Shown here one piece after another: positions 55,781 to 64,000 of a DNA stretch of 64,000 nt (positions are counted from its first letter, which is position 1; the number at the start of each line of letters is the position of its first letter). This stretch comes from Neptunomonas concharum (GTDB taxonomy: Bacteria; Pseudomonadota; Gammaproteobacteria; Pseudomonadales; Balneatricaceae). The position numbers and the translations under genes are program-made. Location: NCBI RefSeq assembly GCF_008630635.1, contig NZ_CP043869.1, forward strand, positions 3,038,501 through 3,102,500, given 5' to 3'. Under the pieces are notes generated by a model. That model did not search any database and was not told where the DNA came from. It worked only from the letters and a program-made list of their open reading frames with translations.

Positions 55781-57133
55781 TTATGGATTAAGCAGAAGTA
55801 ATGTACCCAACCCTAAGAATGTTACAAAACCAACCACATCGGTCACCGTTGTCAGGATAACAGAGCCGGATAAGGCTGGGTCTATTTTAAATTTATCAAG
55901 TATTACGGGTATCAATACGCCGCTGACCGCCGCCGCCAGTATATTCAGTGCAATTGCCACTGCGATAACCACGCCGATCATCACATCAGAGAACCAAACG
56001 TAGGCGATGCCACCAATCACTGCGGACCAGAACACACCATTCAAACCGCCCACCCACAACTCTTTAATCATCAGCGGGCCCAAATTCCCACGCGAGATCT
56101 GCCCAAGAGCGATCCCTCGAATAATCAGTGTGAGTGTTTGGCTACCGGCAATCCCCCCCATCGAGGCAACAATGGGCATGAGAACCGCGAGCGCAACCAC
56201 TTGTTGCAGTGTCGCTTCAAAGAGCCCTATCGCCCATGAGGCCAAAAACGCGGTTAGTAGATTGATACCCAACCACGTTGCTCGGCGCAGCGAACTCTTT
56301 ATAATCGGAGAAAAGAGATCTTCATCTTCTGATAGGCCCGCCTGAGCGAGCATATCTGCTTCATGTTTCTCTCTAAGAATTTGTACGCTGTCTTTAAACG
56401 TCATGCGGCCTATCAACATCCCTTTGGCATCAATAATAGGCAATAACACATAACCAGACTGTTCTTGAACCTCGACACTATCAAATAACAATGTATCCCC
56501 GGGCAGGGCTTCAGCTTCCTCATCAATCAACTCAGCCAAAGGGATATGCCCAGGTGCCCCGTATAGCTGTTCAAAAGGAACTGTCCCTGCATAACGCCCA
56601 ACCCGGTCAGTCAAAAACAGCGCATCCGTACATTCTGGCACTTCTCGCCTGAGCAAACGCCATGCATCAAATACTTTGGCGTTTTGGGGAAGTACTAACA
56701 GTTCGTGATCGGCATAGCGCCCAATGCAGTTTTCTTCAAACTGGTTACTGCTCTCAAAGTGCAGGCGCTGTTTTTGATCCATCTGGTTAAGCGCCAAATC
56801 AATCAAACTATCTGGAAGGTTATCAGAGCACTCTATAAGTTCTTCTGGAGATAATTCAGAAAAAAGACCTTCTAACTCGCTTTCCGACTGGTTGTTCAGA
56901 ATAGATAAGCGCGCATCATTTTTAAGTTCGACCAGTACCAATGGCTTTTGAGCATCCGAGATTCTACCCCATTGCTGAAGGCGATCCTCCAGAGGTAGTG
57001 CTTCAAGCAATAGCGCCAACTGCCTCTCATCCAAAGCCTCCGTCTGAACAGCAATTACTTTTTGCTCTTCACCTTCATGATCCGGGTCCATATGGGCGAT
57101 CTGATCAACGAGTTTTCCTAAGTCTTCTGACAC
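55781..57133 (-). CDS. mgtE: Magnesium transporter MgtE
   Basis: This 450-residue protein has a cytoplasmic MgtE N domain (about 20-130), two CBS domains (about 140-260) and five membrane spans. The pore region MPIVASMGGIAGSQTLTLIIRGIALGQI and the last span LTTVTDVVGFVTFLGLG carry the family pattern. MgtE is a Mg2+ channel gated by intracellular magnesium through the N and CBS domains. No magnesium riboswitch is visible upstream. Confidence 0.93.
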   Translation of the reverse strand: MSEDLGKLVDQIAHMDPDHEGEEQKVIAVQTEALDERQLALLLEALPLEDRLQQWGRISDAQKPLVLVELKNDARLSILNNQSESELEGLFSELSPEELIECSDNLPDSLIDLALNQMDQKQRLHFESSNQFEENCIGRYADHELLVLPQNAKVFDAWRLLRREVPECTDALFLTDRVGRYAGTVPFEQLYGAPGHIPLAELIDEEAEALPGDTLLFDSVEVQEQSGYVLLPIIDAKGMLIGRMTFKDSVQILREKHEADMLAQAGLSEDEDLFSPIIKSSLRRATWLGINLLTAFLASWAIGLFEATLQQVVALAVLMPIVASMGGIAGSQTLTLIIRGIALGQISRGNLGPLMIKELWVGGLNGVFWSAVIGGIAYVWFSDVMIGVVIAVAIALNILAAAVSGVLIPVILDKFKIDPALSGSVILTTVTDVVGFVTFLGLGTLLLLNP

Positions 57134-57301
57134 CTATTCGCTCCGCATTCCAACAAGATTCTATTGTGCTACCAAGAATACACCTTCATGTGCTCTAGAG
57201 CATGTTAACGTCTTCATTATTGAACTTTTATTACAATTATCCCCTACTCTGACTTGTGATAATTCGCTATTCTTGAACGAATATTTCATTAGGTAGTAGG
57301 T

Positions 57302-57391
57302 ATGTTTGACTGGATTTTAACCAACAATGGCTTTGTCATAGAGGCGCTAATTATGCTGGTTGTTATTATCTATGTTGGTACGCGTATCTGA
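57302..57391 (+). CDS. Predicted 29-residue single-span membrane peptide
   Basis: The short frame starts at ATG 57302 after AGGTAGTAGGT and encodes MFDWILTNNGF followed by a hydrophobic span (VIEALIMLVVIIYVGTRI). It ends 25 bases before the TonB-dependent receptor gene on the same strand. Size and layout resemble small regulatory membrane peptides, but only the frame and ribosome site support it. Confidence 0.5.
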   Translation: MFDWILTNNGFVIEALIMLVVIIYVGTRI

Positions 57392-57416
57392 GTACAGCCA
57401 TTTTTTGAGGTAATTT

Positions 57417-59579
57417 ATGCTATTCCCCCACATTAGAAACCGTACCTATGTACTTCTTTGCAGCATACTTTCTGCTGCTAGCTCGACAAGCCATGCTTTT
57501 ACAGAGACCGACCTGTTTGATGATATCCCTGAAATATCTTCGGCAACACGTATATCCCAGAACTTGGCTGAAGTACCTATTTCAAGCACTGTCATTTCAG
57601 AAGAGCTTATTAAAGCATCCGGCGCACTTGATATACCGGATTTGATGCGACTCGTACCTGGCTTTCAGGTATACCACCCAAACGCCAACAAGTTTGCAGT
57701 CACCTATCATGGAGGGTCCGGGGAGTTCCCAAGAGATCTCGAAGTACGCATCAATGGCCGTCCAGTCTATATCCCGTTGCTTTCTACTGTAGCGTGGAAC
57801 ACACTTGGTATATCTATCCATGATATTCGCCAAATCGAAGTCATTCGTGGCTCCAACGTCCCCTCTTACGGTTCGAATGCGCTGATGGGCGCTATAAATA
57901 TTGTGACCAAGTCCCCGATTGCCGCCTCATCTAATCAGGTAGGAACAAGCGTGGGGGCTCAGGGGCGTAGGAACTTTAATGGATCCTTCAACGGCAGCAG
58001 CAATAACCTTTTTTATCGCGTAAGTTTAGCCAGAGAAATGAATGAGGGCTTCGACTTCCAAAAAGATGGAGAGCAGCTCAACTTAGGGAATATCCACCTC
58101 ACATTTACCCCGACACTCTATGATAGCATCGATTTTTCTGCCGGTTTCAATAGAGGTACCATGGGCATTGGTAATGGTAGACATGTAACAGACTTTCAGG
58201 ATCGTGAACATACTTCTCACTTCCAACATTTACGGTGGAACCATAGCACGTTGAATGGACATGAGCTTAGCATGCAGCTCTACCACAACTATCTGAACCT
58301 GAGTACGCCCACCTACCAAGCATCAACACTACTTGGAGACCCAGGATTAACCCAATTCAATCGCGTACTTGGGTATATGAGTTCAGTCATGGGAGGTGCG
58401 TATCCTTTTACTTCATCCAGTGTGAGTGACTTTTATGTCAATACCAACGCTGAAGTTGGAAAAAACCATGTGTATGGAGGTGAGTTACAGCACCTTTTTT
58501 CCCCATTTGAAGCATTAACACTCGCTTCAGGGCTAGGCTTTCGTTACGAGAAGAGCTTAAGTACTCCGTTGCTTAACTCAGAAAGCTATATCGACGAAGA
58601 AACCTATTTTTTATTTAGTAATGCCGAATGGAAGCAAACCAAAAAACTGACATGGAATGCTGGCTTCATGTCCGAGTTCACAACCAAAGTTCGCCCGGCA
58701 ACCTCTACGCGCTTGGGGGCAAATTATCAGCTAAATGACAGCTTTACACTGCGCGGGGCAATAACTCAAGCTTATCGTACACCCTCGTTATTAGAGAAAA
58801 ATGCGCAGAGTACTTATATCTTCCCAGAAGGCGTACCCTACGACTACATTGTAACAAAGACTGATCATCTAGACTCAGAAAAGCTCATCGCTGCTGAACT
58901 AGGCGCGTTCTGGAAGCTACCCCAATATAACGGTTATATCGACGTTAAGCTGTACCAAGAAAAAATAACTAATGGTATTGGCTCCAGATTCTATGAAGGC
59001 CCTTATGATATGGGAGCAATAGCTTCTGCCCTGAGAAGCGGTCAAGATATCAATGACGTTTTAACTCAAGTATATACAGGCTCTTTTATGGGCGATGAGG
59101 CTAGAGAAAGCTGGAATGCAGACTATTTCAGGAATCATGGTCTAGAGCTGCAGGCTAGTCTGCACCCTCGCCCTGATACCTTACTGCATTTTGCCTATGG
59201 CTATAACGAAATAAACGGCGTGCAAAGACGCGGACAAGTACAGGGGGAAGGTGGGTATCCTGGGAAAGTCGACCTTCTATTTGACGGTCGAGCGCCCCAA
59301 CATACCGCGACACTTCTGTTAAACCGACAATTTTCACCTTCCGTAGACGCAAGTTTGATTTTTAACTATATGTCAGATGTTGTTTGGAAGGACTCTGTAC
59401 TTTCCGATGGCCTAAAAACAGTGGACGCTAAACTAACGCATACACTCCCAATTGGATCCAAGAAGCAACTTACCTCCAGTATTTTGGTCAAAAATATCTT
59501 TAATGAGCAGTATTCTGAGTTCCAAGAAAAGAATAATTTTGAACGACGTCTATACTTACTCTTATCGATGGACTTTTAG
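57417..59579 (+). CDS. TonB-dependent outer-membrane receptor
   Basis: This 720-residue protein has a signal peptide (cleavage probably after SSTSHA), a plug domain (about 45-160: STVISEELIKASGALDIPDLMRLVPG, then VIRGSNVPSYGSNALMGAINIVT) and a 22-strand barrel ending in an aromatic residue (LLLSMDF). The ribosome site GAGG is seven bases upstream. The next two genes encode a periplasmic binding protein and a sensor kinase, suggesting that the receptor supplies a ligand that is both taken up and sensed. The ligand is unknown. Confidence 0.9.
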   Translation: MLFPHIRNRTYVLLCSILSAASSTSHAFTETDLFDDIPEISSATRISQNLAEVPISSTVISEELIKASGALDIPDLMRLVPGFQVYHPNANKFAVTYHGGSGEFPRDLEVRINGRPVYIPLLSTVAWNTLGISIHDIRQIEVIRGSNVPSYGSNALMGAINIVTKSPIAASSNQVGTSVGAQGRRNFNGSFNGSSNNLFYRVSLAREMNEGFDFQKDGEQLNLGNIHLTFTPTLYDSIDFSAGFNRGTMGIGNGRHVTDFQDREHTSHFQHLRWNHSTLNGHELSMQLYHNYLNLSTPTYQASTLLGDPGLTQFNRVLGYMSSVMGGAYPFTSSSVSDFYVNTNAEVGKNHVYGGELQHLFSPFEALTLASGLGFRYEKSLSTPLLNSESYIDEETYFLFSNAEWKQTKKLTWNAGFMSEFTTKVRPATSTRLGANYQLNDSFTLRGAITQAYRTPSLLEKNAQSTYIFPEGVPYDYIVTKTDHLDSEKLIAAELGAFWKLPQYNGYIDVKLYQEKITNGIGSRFYEGPYDMGAIASALRSGQDINDVLTQVYTGSFMGDEARESWNADYFRNHGLELQASLHPRPDTLLHFAYGYNEINGVQRRGQVQGEGGYPGKVDLLFDGRAPQHTATLLLNRQFSPSVDASLIFNYMSDVVWKDSVLSDGLKTVDAKLTHTLPIGSKKQLTSSILVKNIFNEQYSEFQEKNNFERRLYLLLSMDF

Positions 59580-59606
59580 CTGAGATCAGCAAGGATGCTA
59601 TAGGAG

Positions 59607-60530
59607 ATGAAAAGTAAGGTAATACACCCGATATTTTTCAGGGCATCAATATTTGCCATACTCCTTTTTATATTTAATTCAGGGCTAGCAACAGCAAAAC
59701 CTACTACCGCTTTGTTGCTTAGCCCCACGTCTCCTATCTACGAAACGGTTGCGAGTAATCTTATTCAGAATATACCTCGCCACAGCGTTTTGTTCGAAAA
59801 AAGATCACCTATTAATGCGAGTGAGAGCCTCACCAGACCAGACTTTATTGTCAGCATTGGAAGCGAAGCATTTCACAGCGCTTTACAGCACTATCCGCAA
59901 ACGCCACTCATCGCAAGCTTTCTCCCTAAACGTGTATTCAACGAGGGCTACCAAAATAGACAAGGCCTAATGACAGCAATTTATGTCGATCAACCCTTTG
60001 ATAGGCAAATCTCTTTTATTCGAGCGCTCCTTCCACAAGCCGTCACCATCAGTACGGTTTTTGGCGAATCATCAGTCTACGAAAAGCAAGACTTACTCAG
60101 CGCCATTGAATCTCAAGGTATGACATTACTATCTGTCGTTTTAAATAACACAGAAAGCCCAGTGAGTGTGCTCCAACAGGTCATACAGGATGGTGATTTA
60201 TTCTTAGCAATTCCTGACAAGTCGGCATTTAATAGGGCCAGCGCCAAATGGTCTATCTTTATTGCATTGAAATCACAAAAGGCACTCATCGGTTTTTCAG
60301 AAAAATACGTTGATGCAGGCGCCTTCGCTGCCCTCTATTCCACACCTGAAGATATCGGAAAACAAACGGGCACCGTAGTGTCCGGTTATCTGCAATCAAA
60401 AAGACTTCCTACTCCAGCTTATCCTGAAGAGTTCTCCATCAAAACCAATCTGAGTACCGCTAGGCTAATAGGCATACCTATCCCTTCCCATGAAGTAATA
60501 AAACACAAAATGGAAGGAAAGAATCCGTAA
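59607..60530 (+). CDS. Periplasmic binding protein, ABC_sub_bind (PF04392)-like
   Basis: This 307-residue protein has a signal peptide (AILLFIFNSGLATA). The body resembles the PF04392 type of periplasmic binding proteins: DFIVSIGSEAFHSAL in the first lobe, QTPLIASFLPKRVF, and LLPQAVTISTVFGESSVYEKQ, LFLAIPDKSAFNRASAKWSI in the second. No ABC transporter genes are adjacent, so it probably delivers its ligand signal to the kinase encoded directly downstream (one base between them). Confidence 0.75.
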   Translation: MKSKVIHPIFFRASIFAILLFIFNSGLATAKPTTALLLSPTSPIYETVASNLIQNIPRHSVLFEKRSPINASESLTRPDFIVSIGSEAFHSALQHYPQTPLIASFLPKRVFNEGYQNRQGLMTAIYVDQPFDRQISFIRALLPQAVTISTVFGESSVYEKQDLLSAIESQGMTLLSVVLNNTESPVSVLQQVIQDGDLFLAIPDKSAFNRASAKWSIFIALKSQKALIGFSEKYVDAGAFAALYSTPEDIGKQTGTVVSGYLQSKRLPTPAYPEEFSIKTNLSTARLIGIPIPSHEVIKHKMEGKNP

Positions 60531-60531
60531 T

Positions 60532-63198
60532 ATGAAAACTTTATCACTGCCAAAAATTGGGATTAGACACAGGATTCTGTTATTAACCCTTTTACCCTTA
60601 CTTTTTATTTCATTAATTCTCGGTGGTTATTTTACCTATACTCGTTTTCAAGATGCAGAGTTGAATTTAATCGAGCGAGGGCAACTTCTCGCCCGACTAC
60701 TCGCATCCTCTTCTGAATTTGGTTTAATAACGAATAATCATGAATTACTGCAAGCAACCAGCAAAGGCCCTCTTCTTGAACAAGATGTTTCAGACATTCT
60801 TTTCCTAAATGGGCGCTATGAAGTCATTCAACGTTCTGCTCAATTCCCTATAAACTTAAAAATAGGGGCTCCTAGCGCGTATCAACAAGACCAATACTGG
60901 TATTTCACACAACCCGTTGTCACTACAGGCATTCCATTTTTAGATAATCCGGAGTTTCAAGATACAGAGCAAATTATCGATACCGTAGGCTGGGTAGTCA
61001 TCGTTGTTTCTGAAACTCGTACACTAAAACAACAGGAACAAATTTTACTGACAAGCGGAACTCTTTTAATTATAGGAATTATTATTACGTTCCTTATCGC
61101 TCAACGATTCGGCAAACGTATTAGCCACCCTATTTTAGGCCTTACGAGAGTAATGGAAGAAATTCAAAATGGTAACTTAGATGCCAGAATGTCCCACACC
61201 TATACCGGTGAGTTCAACCTACTGTCACAAGGACTCAACGACCTTGCGGATACCGTGCAAAAGTCCATTACTGATCAAAAAACACGTGTTGAACTAGCTA
61301 CACGTCGCTTGCAGTCGACATTACACCACCTAGAGCAACAAAATGCAGCACTCGCAAAAGCTCGCCGCCAAGCCGATGAAGCCAATCAAGCGAAGGATGA
61401 CTTCCTAGCAAGAATGAGCCACGAGCTACGCACTCCCCTAACGTCAGTAGTTGGTTTTGCACGTTTACTACAAACAACCTCATGCTCCGATGAACAGCTC
61501 GAGCACATACGCATTATTAATCAAACAGCTCTGATGTTGCTGTCCATTGTCGATGATATTTTAGATTTCTCTAAACTACAACGGGACGCTATATCTCTGG
61601 AAAGGATACAATTTAGCCTAGAAGATATCATATACGATGTTCTAGAGATGCAGGCTCCATCAGCCTTCGATAAGAATTTAGAGCTCATTAGTCATATTCA
61701 GTCAGCACCTAATTTAGAAGTACTAGGAGACCCTACTCGTTTAAGACAAGTGATCTCGAACCTCGTCGCCAATGCCATTAAGTTTACGGACAAAGGAACG
61801 ATAGAAGTTCATCTCGAAAGCAGTACCTTAAACACTCAACAATCGATGTTTACTATCAAAGTCATTGATACAGGTATTGGTATTCCCCAAAAGCATCTTG
61901 ATCAGCTCTTTCAGGCATTTATGCAAGCCGATACAACGATAACAAGGCGTTTTGGAGGATCCGGTTTAGGATTAGTTATTACCAAAAAGCTAACCGAATT
62001 AATGGGGGGAAAACTCTTTATGGTTAGCCAAGAGGAGCAAGGCACAACGGTAACTCTTCAAATTCCTTTACGGACACATATCCACCTTAACAAAAACCAG
62101 GAAAAATCTGATTTTTTAACCACACCCATTTTGCTTTTTGAAGAAAATGTGTCACTTCGCCGCTCCATCGTTAACACGCTTGAAAGTCGAGTTCGTACTG
62201 TCCACTCGGTGCAATCACTAGAAAAATTCTTACAATTGGCTCCCAAATTTCACATAGCCATTCTTAGCCTACCCAGTAAGGTTGACGCTCTTCCAATATT
62301 TTTCTCTGCCGCTGAGCAGGTCATTAAAGAGGCCATCGAGTTAATCTTAATTCATCCGAGCAACATTACTCTTCCCAAACCACTTCAAAACATCACCACT
62401 ATAAATAAACCATTACGCCCTAGTGGCCTTTATCGTGCACTACACCTCGAGCATAGCCCTGCTCACCTACCAGTCGACGAAAATGATAAATCACTAGAGA
62501 ACTTACGAATTGTTGTCGCTGAGGATAATAAGTTTAATCAGCTATTAATCCATACAGTCTTGCGAACATTTCATATCGATGTTTTTAGTGCAGAGACTGG
62601 TTTAGAAGCCATAGAGCTAGTAGAAAAAAACCAACCCGATTGCGTGATTATGGATGTTCATATGCCGGTTATGGATGGGCTTGAAGCAACTAAGAGAATT
62701 AAGTCAATTTACCCAGATTTACCTGTTATTGCTTTAACCGCAAACATCATAGAGCACGAACACTTAGCACTACTAAAAGCTGGTATCTCTTCTGTTTTAT
62801 TAAAACCAATAAATGAAGCCGAGTTAATGAACACTATAAAATCATTAACAAAGACACTAGAGCCCCCCTCCATCCAGATTCAGACACCAGTAGACACTCA
62901 AACGCTACAATTAGATAAATATAATATACCGCAAGCGTGGCTATACAACGAGATGAACCAACTAACGGAGAAACTAACAGATGCTGTGAAATCGTTAAAT
63001 AGTCGAGCTGTAAGGGAAATAAACCATCAATTGAGCGGACTAGCAGGGCTTTACGAGCTACCAGAAGTGGAGTGCTGCACAATCGAAATACACGATTTGT
63101 TATCCACTCCTGAGCAAAACTGGAATGAACTGTGGAAACGAGCATGGCGACTGAGCAGACTAATCAGAGTATTGCACGAAGAAGCCGTATCAGAATGA
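60532..63198 (+). CDS. Hybrid sensor histidine kinase (BarA-like: HAMP, HisKA, HATPase, REC, Hpt)
   Basis: This 888-residue kinase has a first span (about 14-33), a periplasmic sensor, a second span (about 173-190), HAMP and a coiled coil. H-box: SHELRTP with His297. ATP domain: N box NLVANAIKF and G boxes DTGIGIP and GGSGLGL. A receiver-like region of unclear state (about 520-640) is followed by a true receiver (Asp708 in MDVHMPVMDG) and a C-terminal Hpt-like segment (His832 in INHQLSGLAG). It would thus relay phosphate H-D-H to a separate regulator, which is not encoded in this window. It follows the binding protein gene by one base. Confidence 0.9.
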   Translation: MKTLSLPKIGIRHRILLLTLLPLLFISLILGGYFTYTRFQDAELNLIERGQLLARLLASSSEFGLITNNHELLQATSKGPLLEQDVSDILFLNGRYEVIQRSAQFPINLKIGAPSAYQQDQYWYFTQPVVTTGIPFLDNPEFQDTEQIIDTVGWVVIVVSETRTLKQQEQILLTSGTLLIIGIIITFLIAQRFGKRISHPILGLTRVMEEIQNGNLDARMSHTYTGEFNLLSQGLNDLADTVQKSITDQKTRVELATRRLQSTLHHLEQQNAALAKARRQADEANQAKDDFLARMSHELRTPLTSVVGFARLLQTTSCSDEQLEHIRIINQTALMLLSIVDDILDFSKLQRDAISLERIQFSLEDIIYDVLEMQAPSAFDKNLELISHIQSAPNLEVLGDPTRLRQVISNLVANAIKFTDKGTIEVHLESSTLNTQQSMFTIKVIDTGIGIPQKHLDQLFQAFMQADTTITRRFGGSGLGLVITKKLTELMGGKLFMVSQEEQGTTVTLQIPLRTHIHLNKNQEKSDFLTTPILLFEENVSLRRSIVNTLESRVRTVHSVQSLEKFLQLAPKFHIAILSLPSKVDALPIFFSAAEQVIKEAIELILIHPSNITLPKPLQNITTINKPLRPSGLYRALHLEHSPAHLPVDENDKSLENLRIVVAEDNKFNQLLIHTVLRTFHIDVFSAETGLEAIELVEKNQPDCVIMDVHMPVMDGLEATKRIKSIYPDLPVIALTANIIEHEHLALLKAGISSVLLKPINEAELMNTIKSLTKTLEPPSIQIQTPVDTQTLQLDKYNIPQAWLYNEMNQLTEKLTDAVKSLNSRAVREINHQLSGLAGLYELPEVECCTIEIHDLLSTPEQNWNELWKRAWRLSRLIRVLHEEAVSE

Positions 63199-63564
63199 CC
63201 GAAAAATGGGAGTGTCGTTAATGAGCTTATTGAGTTTACTTTTTTGCTCTTCTACCTGCGACATACCCTGCGCATTGTATCTAAAGCCTCCCCCGCTAAA
63301 CTTAATATCTTTTCCCTGATCAGCAGAGACCTCAATTTCATAACAGGCTTGCCGGATAGATTCGAGTTCAGGATCATGAACGATAGGTATACCGATAAAT
63401 AATGACCATTTCTCACCATCAAGACTCCCATCACAAAGCGCAGAGATGAGATCTAAGATCTCCTCTCTTGTCGGCCTATACACCGGCGGGCGCCCAAACA
63501 AGAGCGCTAACGTCAAGAGCAGTAAAAACGCCAAACATATAAGAAAAACAATTAGAAAGTCCAT
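63190..63564 (-). CDS. Hypothetical membrane-anchored protein, 124 residues
   Basis: An N-terminal membrane span (about residues 3-24) is followed by a soluble domain with YRPTREEILDLISALCDG and IPIVHDPELESIRQACYEIE. No function is known to me. Its 3' end overlaps the kinase gene by nine bases, tail to tail. It lies 18 bases after the DUF2489-like gene on the same strand. Confidence 0.72.
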   Translation of the reverse strand: MDFLIVFLICLAFLLLLTLALLFGRPPVYRPTREEILDLISALCDGSLDGEKWSLFIGIPIVHDPELESIRQACYEIEVSADQGKDIKFSGGGFRYNAQGMSQVEEQKSKLNKLINDTPIFRSF

Positions 63565-63582
63565 TACGCCCTTGGTAAAGGT

Positions 63583-64000
63583 TTAACACTCATTAAAGTA
63601 TTCAGATAATCCCTGCCCCACACGCTTCATCTCCTCACCATGTTTGAGTTCTATCTTCTCAATAGCATCTAAATATTTTCTCCGCGTAGGTCTATCAAGC
63701 GCTTTCCACGCACTCAGAATAGGAATGTGTTCTGTTTGATGAAAAATATCTAGTAAAAGTCTATTACGAGGTTTCGCTAGCAAATCGCTGTCATAATACT
63801 CCAACAGCGTTTTTATTCTTATTGCACCTTCAACAGCACCAACTTGCCCCTCAGACAAAGCCTTTGATAACACCCTTAAACTTTCTAGCACATAAGCCCT
63901 TTTCTCTTCAAGACGACGCTCTTGATCTTTTAAAGCCTTTAGTTTCTTAGCATTATGGTCTTTAAGTGCTCTATATCGTTTTAGAATAAATACAGAGAGC
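63583..64000 (-). CDS. DUF2489-like protein (N-terminus outside the window)
   Basis: The frame is open to the end of the window, so the start lies beyond it. The visible part begins with the end of a likely membrane segment and a basic coiled coil (KRYRALKDHNAKKLKALKDQ), then LESLRVLSKALSEGQVGAVEGAIRIKTLLEYYD, the pattern of the DUF2489 family, and ends with a helical EEMKRVGQGLSEYF. No function is established. It precedes the 124-residue gene, probably in one transcription unit. Confidence 0.75.
   Translation of the reverse strand, partial: LSVFILKRYRALKDHNAKKLKALKDQERRLEEKRAYVLESLRVLSKALSEGQVGAVEGAIRIKTLLEYYDSDLLAKPRNRLLLDIFHQTEHIPILSAWKALDRPTRRKYLDAIEKIELKHGEEMKRVGQGLSEYFNEC

Noticed and set aside
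57191-57202. Perfect palindrome TGCTCTAGAGCA upstream of the TonB receptor locus
   Set aside because: Too short and isolated to call an operator; it does not resemble a Fur box.

Overview
The window looks like an ordinary chromosomal stretch of a free-living, probably marine, gammaproteobacterium. Gene content and order point to the Oceanospirillales (Oceanospirillaceae-like). This is inferred from the pseudomonad-style order prmC-prfA-hemA / TPR lipoprotein-lolB-tRNAGln-prs-rplY-pth-ychF, a FimX-type type IV pilus regulator, pilU, a BraE-length LivM, and several c-di-GMP proteins. No genus can be proven from sequence reading alone. Composition is moderate, neither strongly AT- nor GC-rich. 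There are no rRNA genes, CRISPR arrays, intact insertion sequences or phage modules.

Layout. 1-3.3 kb: the 3' part of a branched-chain amino acid ABC transporter operon (livHMGF), closed by a clear terminator. 3.4-6.9 kb: a DHH phosphoesterase, pilU, an SMI1/KNR4-fold protein, and a reverse-strand protein with a duplicated N-terminal module and a nuclease-like C-terminus. 7.0-10.2 kb: a sigma-54 activator followed by a CoA-transferase with a well-formed -24/-12 promoter and a candidate activator site. 10.3-15.9 kb: a SixA-like phosphatase, an AEC permease, an ankyrin protein, and an XRE regulator divergent from an aspartase-asparaginase operon. 15.9-26.5 kb: core housekeeping genes (moeB, prmC, prfA, hemA, TPR lipoprotein, lolB, tRNAGln, prs, rplY, pth, ychF); ispE is absent from its usual slot after lolB. 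26.5-27 kb: two tandem tRNAMet-tRNAGln pairs. 27-38.5 kb: a fimX-like gene, serB, rnr and the secF-secD-yajC-tgt-queA block. 38.6-41 kb: tRNALeu and two convergent EAL genes, one apparently active and one degenerate and fused to HDOD. 41.6-47.5 kb: a cupin/JmjC protein and an acyl-CoA catabolic operon (ligase, SDR, acyl-CoA dehydrogenase) with a divergent AraC regulator.

47.6-51.9 kb is the accessory part. A full-length Cache-GGDEF diguanylate cyclase is followed by about 830 bp (its 3' end plus a small membrane protein gene) that recurs 2.1 kb downstream as a diverged direct repeat. Between and beside the two copies lie a fragment of an AraC-type HTH gene, the frameshifted remnant of an Rhs/YD-repeat protein with a C-terminal tip, and two small membrane-protein genes placed like immunity genes. 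I read this as a recombination scar holding relics of polymorphic-toxin cassettes.

51.8-64 kb: a periplasmic solute-binding protein, an acyltransferase, a patatin next to 3-hydroxybutyrate dehydrogenase, an MgtE magnesium channel, and a signalling locus. That locus has a 29-codon membrane peptide, a TonB-dependent receptor, a PF04392-like binding protein and a BarA-like hybrid kinase, which may form one envelope-sensing system. The window ends in an N-terminally open DUF2489-type gene.
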